Below, one piece after another: positions 1-10,724 of a stretch of 64,000 nt of DNA; within the stretch, counting starts at the first letter, position 1, and every line of letters begins with the position of its first letter. The translations under genes were made by a program, and so were the position numbers. Origin of the DNA: Poecilobothrus nobilitatus (Eukaryota; Arthropoda; Insecta; Diptera; Dolichopodidae); NCBI GenBank assembly GCA_947095535.1, contig OX352774.1:220770965-220834964 (forward strand). Reading direction: 5' to 3'. The notes beneath the pieces are model-generated. The model saw only the letters and a program-made list of their open reading frames with translations, searched no databases and had not been told where the DNA came from.

Positions 1-225
1 TTTTTAAATGTTTACATCTTAAGTTCTGAACAATAATTTATCAATTTTATTAATAGAATAATATACTTTCATTTTTATATACTGCTTTCTTCAAATTTTA
101 TTTCCAATTAGAAAACTTTTATGTATAGTGTGAACCTATATATATATATTTCAACTGAACTTTGAATCATTATTATACCGTATAATCATACATAGTTCAA
201 GTGTATAATAAATGTGCCATTATAT

Positions 226-610
226 TTGTGCCACCTTCTAGGTGTTCAAGTGTTCTAGGAGTCGGGCTAGATATTGCACATAATCGAATTCAGAGTTGAT
301 TAAGCCATATGTACGCCTACCCGTCCCCACGATAACTGAAATATAAAAAAAACTAGCTTTCTGTAGTTTTTACAATTTCGTTTTGGTAAAATTATTAACT
401 TTTGCTATTTAAATTCAGCAAGTTCGACAGATGCATTCGAGTACGTGATATATACAACTTCTTTATTTATATGAAAATAACTCAGTGTCTATTGGAACTG
501 GGTATCTGCATTTTTGTGAAAAGATGTTATGTTGCATGCAAAAACTACAGTAAAATTCGGTTGGCCTAGAGTAGTAGGTTCGGGTCACGACCACTATACA
601 ACTTTTTTTT
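226..610 (-). repeat. Family B repeat, degenerate copy
   Basis: Read on the minus strand this matches the 14550-15310 repeat. On the plus strand it shows a decayed AGCTAGATAT-like block, a TTAAGCCATATGTACG stretch where other copies carry (CCGT)n, then AACTCAGTGTCTATTGGA and GGTTGGCCTAGAGTAG, which match the module of the better copies. The (CCGT)n block has shrunk to a few bases. Non-coding; both ends are eroded. Confidence 0.6.
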
Positions 611-853
611 TTATATAAGCATAATTTATATCCTTTTAACTTGATACTTAATAAAACATCTAGACATCTGAAATTAATCCTACTACATATCTAGCGATAG
701 CCTACATATCTTGAAACTTAATTAATTGAAACAACTAAAGTTTTATAAAAGATGGTTCAATCAAAATAACATAATATTATACAATGTTCACGTGAGTATT
801 CTTGAGTTGATGCAGTCGGACACAAAACAAAATAAATTCTGCTTTTTTGTTCA

Positions 854-1165
854 TTTTTTTATACCCGTACGATAGGATCGGGTATAATAAAATTACTCCT
901 CCGTTTGTAACACCTCGAAATAAGCGAGCTAGATATACCTTCAAAGGTATGGATCGGATCAGAAAAAAATTCTAAGACTTTTGAGCCATGTCCGTCCGTC
1001 CGTACGTCCGTCCGTCCGTCCGTCCGTCAGCACGCTAACTCAAAAACTAAGAAAGCTAGAATCTTGAAATTTACACAAAATATTCTGGGAGTAATTTGTA
1101 GGTTTCCTATTTTTTTTGGTTGAGTTTGGACCAAGCCTTAGGGTAGCTCTCGAACACCTAACTTT
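854..1165 (-). repeat. Family B repeat, one terminus with (CCGT)n
   Basis: The plus strand reads TATACCCGTACGATAGG, then GGGTATAATAAA, GTAACACCTCGAAATAAGC, AGCTAGATATACC, GAGCCATG, the tetranucleotide array at 990-1028 and AACTCAAAAACTAAGAAAGCTAG. This is the reverse complement of the right ends at 15170-15310 and 36440-36606. The first bases can form a hairpin (ATACCCG...CGGGTAT). From memory, the order (inverted TATACCC end, AGCTAGAT, CATGTCCGTCC, AGCTAGAAT) resembles mini-me-type dipteran repeats; that is not checked. Confidence 0.75.
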
Positions 1166-1185
1166 TAGATCCCGACATTTTTTTT

Positions 1186-1800
1186 GCAATAGAGCTATGA
1201 AATTTTAACCACTGATAGATCTCACAAAAATATTAATTTTATTTTTAATAACTTTTTTTGTAGCCCCACCCGTTACGGAGCTACAGCTCCCCAAAGGTTC
1301 AAAAAAGCTCTATATTTAAATTGTTATAGCACAAGTTGTATAAGGTATATCTTCATTTTGAAAACGCCAAACGATTATTACTTTTATTAGCTTTAAAAGT
1401 ATATATACAATAAATATATAGTTGTGGCATACGGTGTCTTAATTTACCGTTATGTGAAACTCAAATTTTGCAAAATCCTTCAACCCTTCTATCTTCTAAA
1501 CGGTTTAAGTTGGAAACTTGCAATTTTGACAGAAGTTAGATCTTTAAAAATAAGTATGAGTCATTTCAGAAATTTTTTTTGTATCACCCCCCGTTTAGGA
1601 GCTGTAAGGGGTCAAAAACTGAAAATTTCCTATTTTTAAACACCTGTAACTTGAACACCTGTTAAAATTTTTTTAAAGTAATACATAAAAATTAAAACTT
1701 CAACATTATATTCTTATTTCTGTTAACAACTTTTTTTAATAATGTAGGGTTACTTTATAATTGACGAAAGTGTTACTTGATTTTTTCAAATTTTCTAACA
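1186..1800 (+). repeat. Family A repeat, internal modules
   Basis: Diverged copy of the 23448-24760 repeat in the same orientation. Shared landmarks are TTTTAACCACTGATAG, GTAGCCCCACCCGTTACGGAG, TTTACCGTTATGTGAAAC, the CCCCCCGTTTAGGAGCTG stretch and AACACCTGTAACTTG. It follows directly on the family B end at 854-1165 and lacks its own left end, so the join is chimeric. The small open frame here (1424-1639) is accidental. Confidence 0.75.
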
Positions 1801-2090
1801 AATTTCTTTAAAACGAATTTTTTCCATTTTGTTTTACTCGATAATTTGAAATTGTTGAGGATACAATGCGTAGTACATAAAAATGCAAATAAATAAACAA
1901 CATAACGGTTGCTTGAAGAATTTTTATTTATATGATATTAATATATATGCATACTTATATAATATCATGTTTATTTACATATCGTATGTGTCACTAGTGA
2001 ATGAATGATAAGAGTATATATGTATATTATATAGCGCCGTATTTACATACATATATGTATTTTATTGTACTTATAAGAAATTATTCTGTC
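1801..2090. other. AT-rich spacer, no gene seen
   Basis: AT-rich sequence with TATATG-type dinucleotide stretches around 1930-2060. No recognisable coding or RNA feature. Confidence 0.5.
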
Positions 2091-2145
2091 AATGGAATAT
2101 TTAAATATAATATTATTATATTATATTATATTTAAATATTCCATT
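2091..2145. repeat. Perfect 22-bp inverted repeat (hairpin)
   Basis: Positions 2091-2112 (starting AATGGAATATTTAAATATAA) are perfectly complementary to 2124-2145, around an 11-base AT loop that is itself nearly self-complementary. It would extrude as a 55-base hairpin. There is no flanking TIR or clear target duplication, so it may be a degenerate foldback or simple AT sequence. Confidence 0.8.
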
Positions 2146-2394
2146 AATATTTAAAATTATATTTACTATTTTGTACTAAGTAAATTTAATATACATTTAC
2201 GGCTTAGTATTAAATGGTACTATAGAATATTTGAAAAAGTTTTGGATTGATAATCGTTATGTGAAAGGTTAGAATCTGCTTTTGAAGAATGTACATATAA
2301 ACATATAGTTTGAATATATGTACAACCCTAAGTTCTAGAAATTATAAAATTCACCCAAATTATTTTAAAATACTAAAATATTAAAAAAATAATA

Positions 2395-2495
2395 TTGTGA
2401 GCAGAGTGACAGGCTGTGAACATACTAACGGTTCGTACGGGTATCTAAGAGTTGACAAAGGCAACTGTATTCTTCCTCGTTTTTTTTGTTTTTTA
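2395..2495 (-). repeat. Family B repeat, left terminus
   Basis: Read on the minus strand: CGAGGAAGAATACAG, then TGTCAACTCTTAGATACCCG and TACGAACC. This matches the left ends at 14553-14610 and 34917-34975 (CGAGGAAGAGTGCAG, GTCAACTCTGGGATACCCG). With the opposite end at 854 it may bound one family B copy that has family A sequence inside it. Confidence 0.65.
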
Positions 2496-4420
2496 TGTAT
2501 CAAATCAATTTCTAATTTATTCTCAAATCAAAATAAAACTATTATTTTTGTTTATGGTTTTTTATGACCATATACGAGTATCATCAAATTGCTAAATAAA
2601 AATCTTTTTATCCATTTTATAATGTGAAATCGTTTTAACTTTTAAAATTTGATTTAAAAATCCAAAAAAAAAAGAAAAACAAATAATTCGATCTAAAATA
2701 ATTTTCATATTTCATTAATTTTAATACAAAAAAAAATTTTTTAACAAATTTTTCGTATTATCCTTTTCTTTTAAAGTATATAACAAACAACTGAAAAAAA
2801 AAAATATTTTTCAACAGAAAAAAATCCTTCTTAGAAATTCTTTAAAGCTATCAAAATATAATCTTGTATTCTAAGTTAAAACATCTCTAATTTGTATGTT
2901 AATATTATCATTTTCGATCTTTCTATATATTTATACTATATTTTTAGTTGAACATGTTAAATTTCCTTAAAATTTTTTATCTTATTCACGAGAAGGTAGA
3001 AAAGTAGAAAATAACTGAAACAAAATATCAACTTTAGAAAATGTTCATGTTTAACATAAAAAACAACAAGTTTTTTTAACTAAACCAAGCAAATAACAAA
3101 AAAAAAAAAACATAACTAATCCTTACAAACAAGGATTAAAGATTTTTTTTTTTTTTTGGTTATATACAACCTAATACATTTTTTTCCTTTTGTTTTTTCT
3201 TTACCTTAAATTATCCAACTTGGAACTAATAAAGGTGAATATGGTGGGTATGACAAAACAATATTTTGTAACAATATCGACACTTTTTAACAAGAATAAA
3301 ATAAAAACAGAAATTCCATTAAACTTTTTTGTCAGATTACTAAAAGTAAAAACAAAAATAAAAATAAAAAAAAGAACGATAGAAAGAGTAAGACAAGAAA
3401 TGAGAAAGAATAAAAAGCATTATGTTAATTCAAATAAATTTAGATTTTTATTTTTTTTTTCTTGTTTTTCTTGTTTTTTTTTTGTTTTTTTGTTGTTCCA
3501 GTTATCAAATTAAAAAACATAACAACGCTGACAGTTCGTCCTTTCATCAAGAAAAGGAATTTCAAAAAAAAAAAAAAAAAACTAAATTTCCATTTTCTCA
3601 TTTTTCTTTTTGATTATACTAAGAAGTTTTTATTTTTACATACAAAAAAAAGCGAAAAAAAATAAAAACCAAAAGAATTCCTATCCTTTCAAATGAAAAC
3701 GAATAAAATTATTGAAAAGGAGTACCCCTCTCTTTTAAAATTGGATATAGAACATTGAATAATTTTTATTATAAAGTTTTATCCTCAAAAAAAAAAAAAA
3801 AAAAAAATAGTATAAACAAATAGAGTTTGACTTTTTTTTTTTCTTCGAAATAAAGTATAGTATTGTAATCGTGGAAATTTTTCATCACTGGAAATATTAA
3901 CAATTAGTTTTTGACTTTAAATCCGAAAATAATATACTTTATGTTAACATAAAAACTTTAAAATCCGTGAATGGTTATAATTTGTTGCTTATAGCTTAGT
4001 TTATACATAAGTTTGTATCATAGATCGGAAGTACTGTTACCGGAAAGTAGTAGAATAAGCTTCAGGTGAGTTAGTGATAATCAATATTCTTCTTTTATTT
4101 TAAATTTTAGGATAAAACTAGGATCGAAAACCCCCAATAACATTTTTTAAAACCAGATAAAATCCTTTTTCAATTTTTCTTTTCTTCAGACTGACAAAAA
4201 ATTATTGAATAACAGTACCTATTAAAAATATTTTTAAAACCAAAATATATTCGAAAATTTCTCATTCTGAGTACTGTCATTTGTGGTATATTTTCAAGGT
4301 ATCTTAAACTTTTTCCTTTTACATAATACAATACATAATATATGTCTACATTATAATATTATGTACACATCGGTATAGCATTTTTCTTTAATTCTTATTT
4401 TTTCTATATTAATTAACATA
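2496..4420. other. Low-complexity AT-rich stretch, no gene seen
   Basis: Dominated by poly(A)/poly(T) runs (2665, 3085, 3145, 3470, 3570, 3790, 3830). The open frames at 3190-3665 are phenylalanine/lysine-rich translations of these runs with no domain character. No splice-bounded exon or RNA gene recognised. Confidence 0.5.
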
Positions 4421-4582
4421 ACTAAAGATATTTTTACTTTAAGTGAATATTTTTTACTTTAACTGAAAACATTTTTAATTTAAATGAAAAATTTTTTCTT
4501 CAGTTTATAGTATATTTATATTTAATTTACATAATATATATATTTTTAGATCTGATATTTATGTACCTGATATTTATATATA

Positions 4583-5199
4583 CAGGGTTTTACAATTTGA
4601 GTGATATGATTTCTAAGTGACGTTTCGACCATTTGTAGTATGTCATGATCTGTCATTTTTTTTTTTTTCATTGTATTTAGTAATGTTTACAATTTCATCA
4701 TGGAGAGATATACCCAAGAACAACGTTTACAAATTATTCAATTTCAACATTTACAAATTATTCAATTTGTTTAAGAAAACCATCTTCTCCGATGAGGCTC
4801 ACTTTCATCTGAGTGGTGCGGTAAATAAACAAAACTGTCGATTCTGATGCGAAGAAAATCCACAAATTATTCATGAACAACAATTACATTCACCTAAATT
4901 GACAGTTTGGTGTGGTTTTTGGTCTGGTGGAATCATCGATCCGTACTTCTTTTTAAATGAAGCTGGTAACATCGTTGATGATTACTGTCAATGGAGAGCG
5001 GTATAGATGGATTGAAGAAGTTGATCTTGACAACATCTGGTTCCAACAAGACGGGGCTACGTGCCACACAGAATCGATTGTACTGTTTTTTATTGTATCG
5101 ATTGTACTTCACATTAAATAAAAAACATTTGAATTTCCTTAACAATTAGTGTGTTTTTTTTTTGAAAAGAAATCTTATCACTGAAATTGGAAAACCCTG
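4583..5199 (+). mobile_element. Deleted mariner-type DNA transposon
   Basis: Terminal inverted repeats begin CAGGGTTTTACAATTTGAG at 4583 and, read inward from the right end, CAGGGTTTTCCAATTTCAG; they stay similar for about 30 bp. A TA dinucleotide at 4581-4582 and 5200-5201 is the expected target duplication of Tc1/mariner transposons. The element is 617 bp, about half the usual 1.3 kb. It keeps parts of a transposase gene (next entry) but is internally deleted and cannot move by itself. Confidence 0.93.
4700..5073 (+). pseudogene. Mariner transposase fragment
   Basis: The frame opens at ATG 4700 with MERYTQEQRLQIIQF, a typical mariner transposase N-terminus, and stops after a tandem copy of about 24 bp (QIIQF repeated). 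Most of the helix-turn-helix region is missing. Further on, in another frame, come FSDEAHFHLSG and VNKQNCRF, a TGA where tryptophan is expected, then ENPQIIHEQQLHSPK, LTVWCGFWSGGIIDPYFF and finally WFQQDGATCHT at about 5035-5073. These are conserved blocks of the family's DDE/D catalytic core, in the right order. Several stops, at least one frame change and a large deletion make it dead. The clade is not determined. Confidence 0.92.
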
Positions 5200-5329
5200 T
5201 ATATACATTTATACATATATAGGTACATTTTTATTTTAATATTTATTACAAAAATGTTTTCACTTGAAATAAGAAATTTTCACTTAAAGTAAATATATTT
5301 TCAGTTAAAATAAAAAGGTAAGTATCCGA

Positions 5330-6240
5330 AAAAATCAAAAGGAGTTCAATTCTAGTCTATAATTTCTTGCATTATCTTCTTTTTATCTCTATAAATTTAT
5401 TTGATTCCCTTCATTGATATTCTTTTAAGCTGCGATTTTCTTCGAAACTTTATTTTTCTTTCATCCACCACCTTTTTAACTAAGAACAAAAAATTGGAAT
5501 GAGATAGAAGTAGACCTGATACAGAAAAAAACAGGATAAATGAAATAAAATAAAATAATATAAAATAAATGTTTTGACTTATATTTTTACTGTTTTAAGA
5601 TACAAAAACAATTTATATTACAAATTTATACGTATATTTTATTCCATACACACCTACAATTTACAAAAAAAAAAACAAACAAAAAAAAAAATTTTTTTTT
5701 TGTATGTAAAAGAAATGACAAAAAAGTATAAACAAGATAAAAGAAAAATTAAGAAAACAAAAACAAATACAAATAATACAATCGAAAAATGAAATATTGA
5801 AAGAAAATGTACCAGACATCTTGAATATTACACGAGTACCTATATATCTAATATAAGAAAATATTTTCCTTTGACTAGGATTATAATATGGTGTGATTAT
5901 TTAAATTAATTTGGGAGCGTGAATAAAATTACATTTATAAAATCTGAGAATACGAGCTAAAGAATTTTAGAATTTATGTACATTTTCTTAATGTTGATTA
6001 GTTTGAAATTTCTAAAAATGAAAGAATATAGGAATATAAACTGTGAATTTATTATTGAAAATTAAAAGAAATTATAATTAATAAATATAAGAAAACAACC
6101 TTTTAACAGCTCTTCTTTAAGAAGAAGTATTCAACCATTTTACAAACAACCTGTACTTTTCAATTATATTTTAAACACTATCAAATTATCTCTAATCATC
6201 AATTAAATTATTATTTAAAAATTTAAAATCAGTTTTTAAC
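5330..6240. other. AT-rich stretch, no gene seen
   Basis: Simple AT-rich DNA with (AAAAT)n-like runs near 5540-5570 and long A/T runs near 5665-5700. No exon, RNA gene or repeat terminus supported. Confidence 0.5.
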
Positions 6241-6244
6241 AGAA

Positions 6245-6790
6245 TCGATAGTGCAATTTCAGTCCTTTGGAAAATTAAACCATATAAGAGTAGCTCTAAG
6301 ACTTCTACAAGTTAATATGTCATTAATCGTACAGACACTTTTTTATTCCAAATTAATAAATTGTTATTTGTTTAGTTTGGGGTAAATGTAGCAATCGAAA
6401 ATTCGGCAAAATATTTAAGAAAGACAATCTGAATGTCAAACTAAGGCACAAAAGTAGAAGAAAAAAGTAGAACTAGAAAATAAATATAGAGAAAATTACT
6501 GGCTCCTAGATCATACGTCTATATTACTAATATATAATAAAGTGTTAATTTACGATCAAGTAATTAAACCTATATAGCATTCAATTTTGGGGTTGTGCCA
6601 AATAAACGAATATTGCAAAAACATTAATTTTCCAAAATAAAGTTCTACGTAACATCGTAAGTGTTCCCTGGTATATAAACGTATTTGTGACTTTCATAGA
6701 GATTTAAGTATCCCCAAATTTATAGATGAAACAAAGAGAACTGCCATAAAACTCATCTAGAACTCGGCATTTAAACGTTGAAGCTGCTGT
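6245..6790 (+). pseudogene. Decayed Jockey/CR1-type LINE, RT C-terminal part
   Basis: Translation in shifting frames gives blocks typical of the region after the polymerase domain of non-LTR retrotransposons. They are RIDSAISVLWKIKPY (6244 onward), KKKVELENKYRENYWLL followed by SILLIYNKVLIYDQVIKPI, then NIAKTLIFQNKVLRNI and CDFHRDLSIPKFIDETKR. The order YWLL, K..IY...IKPI, WG, FQ.KVLR.I, DL.IP corresponds to the Jockey C-terminus. The first block looks more CR1-like and may be a separate piece. Many stops and frameshifts; an old dead fragment with no endonuclease or YADD segment nearby. Confidence 0.8.
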
Positions 6791-6799
6791 ACTTATAGA

Positions 6800-8287
6800 A
6801 AATCAAATTATTATAGTACAGTTTAAAAGAAAAAGACCTTTAGACATATTGCAAAGTACAGATTCAAAAAAAAAAAAATAAAGAAAAATTAATATTTAGT
6901 CATTTTAACTAGATTTAATTGAGGATATGTGTGGTTTAGTCGTTAAAAATCTGGTATGCGTTGTGCTACGAGGTACATTTTATCTTTTGAAGAAACTCAC
7001 TAAGCCATGATAAAAACAATAAAAAAGGAAAAATTTAGTTACCTACTTGAAACTTTTACTTTTGGCCTTAAATGGTTTGAAAATAATTCCTTTCATGTTT
7101 CATACAAAAATATAATATAGATGCATAATTATATTAAGGTTAATATGTCTAATACTTCATCTAAGATTTTAAAATATATTAGATGATATTTATAGATTAT
7201 ACAGTTATGATGTTCGAGTGCTTATCTTAGTGATAACGAGTGATATTCGAGTGCTTATCTGTGCTTGTGATTATAGAGCAGGTCGCTTAATGGGCTTAAA
7301 CGAATTAGGTGTCTTTCATTTGTATCTTGGTATATTTTATTGTTGTCTTTAGAGGTTCTACAACTAACGTAGGGAAAAATTGTTTTTCTTTCTTTCGGCC
7401 GGTCTTTTTCAGTTTAAGATCTGTTTATCTTTTTCTTTTAAATATGGAAAAGTAAGTAGTGACTTGGAAAGTATAAGGTAAAAATATCTGCCTTAGACTT
7501 AATATTTTTCTTTAGTTTAAAAAAAAACAATAATATAAAAAATGCCAATTTTTAATTTTATATTCAAAAAATTTTTCTTCTCGCGGATTATACTATTAAT
7601 TCAAATTAAGTATTTCTTTGTGAGAAAAAGAAATCAGAAGGAGGAGGAAAGGAAAGAAGAAAGAAAAACAGAAAAAGAGCATTAATAATAAATAAATAAA
7701 ACAAAAACAAAAACTTTTAAAAGTGAAAATCTAACGGGATTAATTTACATTTTTACTGTAATATTATGTTGTTATATATTTATCTAAATTTTATTTTATT
7801 TTATTTCGTTTTATATTATTTTATCTTCTTTTTGTTTCTTATTTATTTATTCACTTTTATTTTGTTTTGTTTAGTTTTCTTCTTTTACAAAAATAAAATA
7901 AAAATTATAGTTTTTAGGTAAGAATTTAGGTTTATAGGCACCACATATATGTATAAACTTATAAATTCTTAAATAAATATAAAATGTAATACATATTAAT
8001 GTGTGTCTATATATAATATATATGTGTGTGAAAATATTTAAAATTAATTAATAGAATGTGTATATATGTATAATATGTTAAGGCATTTTGATATAAATTT
8101 TTTTGTAATATTTATTTAATAATTTTTATCTCATCCATATTAGCACATTTTGCAAAATATTTTGCAAAATTTATTTATCAATTTCGCAATGTCCCTCCAT
8201 GTACTTCTTTATCATTTAATATAAAGAAATGGAATTAAATAAATTAGACAAAAGTTAAAAAATAATTTTGATATAAATCTGTTTAAA
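6800..8287. other. AT-rich stretch, no gene seen
   Basis: Contains a weak tRNA A-box-like string near 6930-6950 without a B box, a short direct repeat TTCGAGTGCTTATCT near 7212 and 7247, and AT-rich simple sequence. No supported gene. Confidence 0.45.
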
Positions 8288-8297
8288 TAATTTACAA

Positions 8298-8474
8298 TTT
8301 TTTTTTTTTTAATGCATTTCTTTGGCACATAAATGTGGACAGAAAATTAAACAGTTTTTTCTGTTCTGGCGTGGCTGTAAATATCGTAAGCGGTAATAAC
8401 TCTTACGGCGTGTGTGGGATTCGAACCCACACTCCCTCGGTACAACGTTACCCACTAGGCCACCGAGGCTCCTT
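8298..8474 (-). mobile_element. tRNA-derived SINE, copy 1
   Basis: Read on the minus strand it starts GAGCCTCGGTGGCCTAGTGG, a tRNA-like head with an RNA polymerase III A box (TGGCCTAGTGG). GGTTCGAATCCCAC follows, a near-perfect B box. Then come a conserved body (CACGCC, AGCCACGCCAGAACAG, TCCACATTTATGTGCC) and a poly(A) tail, seen as T8298-8310. A 10-bp target duplication TAATTTACAA flanks it at 8288-8297 and 8475-8484. It needs LINE proteins to move. The tRNA-like part cannot fold as a full tRNA, so it is not annotated as one. Confidence 0.93.
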
Positions 8475-8484
8475 TAATTTACAA

Positions 8485-9400
8485 CTGTAAAAGAGCTTAA
8501 TATTTTTATTATCTCCAACCGTAATGAAACCGCTGCCCCTCTAAGTTAAAAAAATCTTATATTCAAATAATTATAAGTTGTACTAAAATATATTTTTCCA
8601 ATCTGAAAACACAATGTGATCAAAAAATCACTTAAGCTTTATAAATCAACATAAAATTAGTGTATTTTGAGACACTTCCTGTCGGGCCACTGCCGGTTAT
8701 AGGGGCACTTAAAGAAAATCAAAATAAAGAATAACGGTACATGCAGATTCTATTAAAAAAAAGAAAAATCTTCAAGATACCTACAGAAAAATTACGAAGC
8801 TTTACTGCAAGCAAAATATGTGCATCTAGGAGCATATATAGTTTTACCCAAGATGAACCTTTAACAATAAACCTATACATAGTCTTTAGATTCTTCAGTA
8901 GGGCTGACAAATGTATTATAAGTTGAGGCAAAATTCACAATCTTTATTAATATTACTTATAGCTCATCCATAATAATCTTAATCTATATCTAGTATGATG
9001 TTTTAATTTAGTGCATTTTGTCTTTGATTTTTTCACAATTTTCTTCAATGAAAAAAATTCTAAGAAAAATTAAGAGTTTTGATACAAAAATATTCAGGAT
9101 TTTATAATACTTTTTACTATTTTCTTGAAATTGTTCATCATTAAAAACACTCGATTTTATATCTTACCTTGTTTTTCATTATAATTTATATGGATCATGT
9201 TTATTAATACGAAGAATTAAGTTGTTCTTAAAAATTTTTTTTTTTTTTGTGGAATATTTTCTTTTTCATATTATTTTTAGATATTATAAGAAAAACTTAT
9301 ATGTAATTACAAATTAAGAAATAAGAGGATTTTTGATTTTGAAGATCTTCCAAAAATATTTCATTTTTGTAGAAAAAAAAAAAAAAAACTATAGACATAA
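8485..9400. other. AT-rich stretch, no gene seen
   Basis: Open frames lie on both strands over 8719-8931, but they overlap each other and show no family features. A slightly GC-richer patch at 8678-8710 is unexplained. No gene supported. Confidence 0.45.
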
Positions 9401-9404
9401 TAGA

Positions 9405-10722
9405 AACAAGGTAGAATGTAAACCAACGGTTTTTAAAAGCGCACATTTCCAAAACTCAATACAAACTGTTTAGAATTTTGACTTGCACAAAAATTTGAAA
9501 ATTTCATGTAATAAGAAAAAATTTGAAAATAGGACATTTTTGAAATTTTGAGGGGCCGTAAGTCCAGAATCCTTTATAACTAAGAAAAGCCGTTAACACA
9601 CATAAAAGTATAATATTGAACCTTTAATTTTCATGTCTTGCCGAAGAAAACTGTTTACAGGTGCCTAAGTTACAGGTGTCTAAAAATAGTAAATTTTCAA
9701 TTTTTGTGGCGTAATAACTCTTAAAGAGGGGGCGTTACCAAAAAATTTTCTGAGGAAACTTATACTAATTCTAAAAGTTCTTTCTTGTCTCAAAATTTCA
9801 GGTTCCTATCCGAAGGCGTGCCGGAGTTATGAAAAAAGAAATTTCATGCAAAATGTGGTTTTCACATAACGGTAAATTTAAATAGTAAATTACAAAATAG
9901 TTACATAGTTTTGATATTGTTTTATATAGATAATAAAATTTTCGATCTTCTGGCAGTTTTAGATTGCAAAACTATTACGCAGAGCCTGAGATATATACAT
10001 CTGAACATGGGGCTTTTTCGCAATTTTGAAGAGCTGCAACTTTGGAACCCTTTACAACTAAAATAAACCTTTAACACACGTTAAAATATATTACTGTAGC
10101 TTTAATTTTTATATCTTGCAGAAGTGAAATGTGTACAGGTTCCTAAGTTACAGGTGTTTAAAAATAGCAAATTTTCAATTTTTAAGCCCTAATAGCTCAG
10201 AAACAGGGGGTGGTCCAAAAAAAATTTCTTAGCAAACTTATACTAATTATAAAAGTTCTTTCTTGCCTCAAAATTTCAAGCCTCTATCTAAAAGCGGGCT
10301 GGAGTTATGAAATTAGAAAAATCAAGCAAAATTTGGTTTTCACATAACGGTAAATTTAAATACTAAATTTAAAAACTATATACAATTTTGATATGGATTT
10401 ATAAAGGCAAATTTATAAATGGCATTTTCAGATTGAAAAAATGTTAAGTATTACATGAGATATATGCATTTAAAAGTAGGGCTTTTTCAAATTTTGAGGG
10501 GCTGTAGCTCCGTAATGGAGGGGCCTACATGAAAAAGTTGTTCCACAAAATTATTTTTTTTATAAGACCTACCCATGGTTAAAATTTTTTTTCTCTATCT
10601 TTAACGGTGTAGAAGTTTTGTAAACAGACGGACGGACGGACGGACGGACGGACGGACGGACGGACGGACAGAGTGAAACTAATAAGCACATTTTTTCAAA
10701 ATTTTTTTGGAAATGTGCTAAA
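9405..10722 (-). repeat. Family A repeat, near full length
   Basis: Reverse-complement counterpart of 23448-24760, and similar over almost its whole length. It begins GAATGTAAACCAACGG and AGCGCACATTTCCAAAAC, has two copies of GGTTTTCACATAACGG about 475 bp apart (module repeat), a (GGAC)n array of about 11 units at 10626-10669, and the palindromic end AGCACATTTTTTCAAAA...GGAAATGTGCT at 10684-10720. No transposase is visible, so if it is a DNA transposon it is non-autonomous. The class is unresolved. Confidence 0.88.
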
Positions 10723-10724
10723 AA

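Larger units (their letters stand above)
4425..5320. repeat. Inverted AT-rich arms flanking a mariner
   Basis: The block at about 4425-4505 (ACTTTAAGTGAATATT, ACTTTAACTGAAAAC) is the imperfect inverse complement of about 5252-5320 (TTTCACTTAAAGTAAATAT, TTTTCAGTTAAAATAAAA). The mariner at 4583-5199 sits between the arms, so it probably landed in the loop of an older foldback element. Without the mariner the arms would be about 130 bp apart. Confidence 0.6.

Noticed and set aside
990..1028. Regular short repeats as a CRISPR array or telomeric repeat
   Set aside because: A pure tetranucleotide microsatellite inside a eukaryotic interspersed repeat; no spacers, no TTAGG-type telomeric units.
3190..3665. 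Overlapping open frames of 63-107 codons
   Set aside because: Encoded by A and T homopolymers (poly-Lys, poly-Phe); three overlapping frames are open at once.
6930..6980. tRNA A-box-like string TGTGGTTTAGTCGTTAAAA
   Set aside because: No B box at the expected distance; not reported as a SINE.
8400..8470. Possible genuine tRNA gene
   Set aside because: B box and A box are good, but the stems do not complete a cloverleaf and the same body and A tail recur in three other SINE copies.
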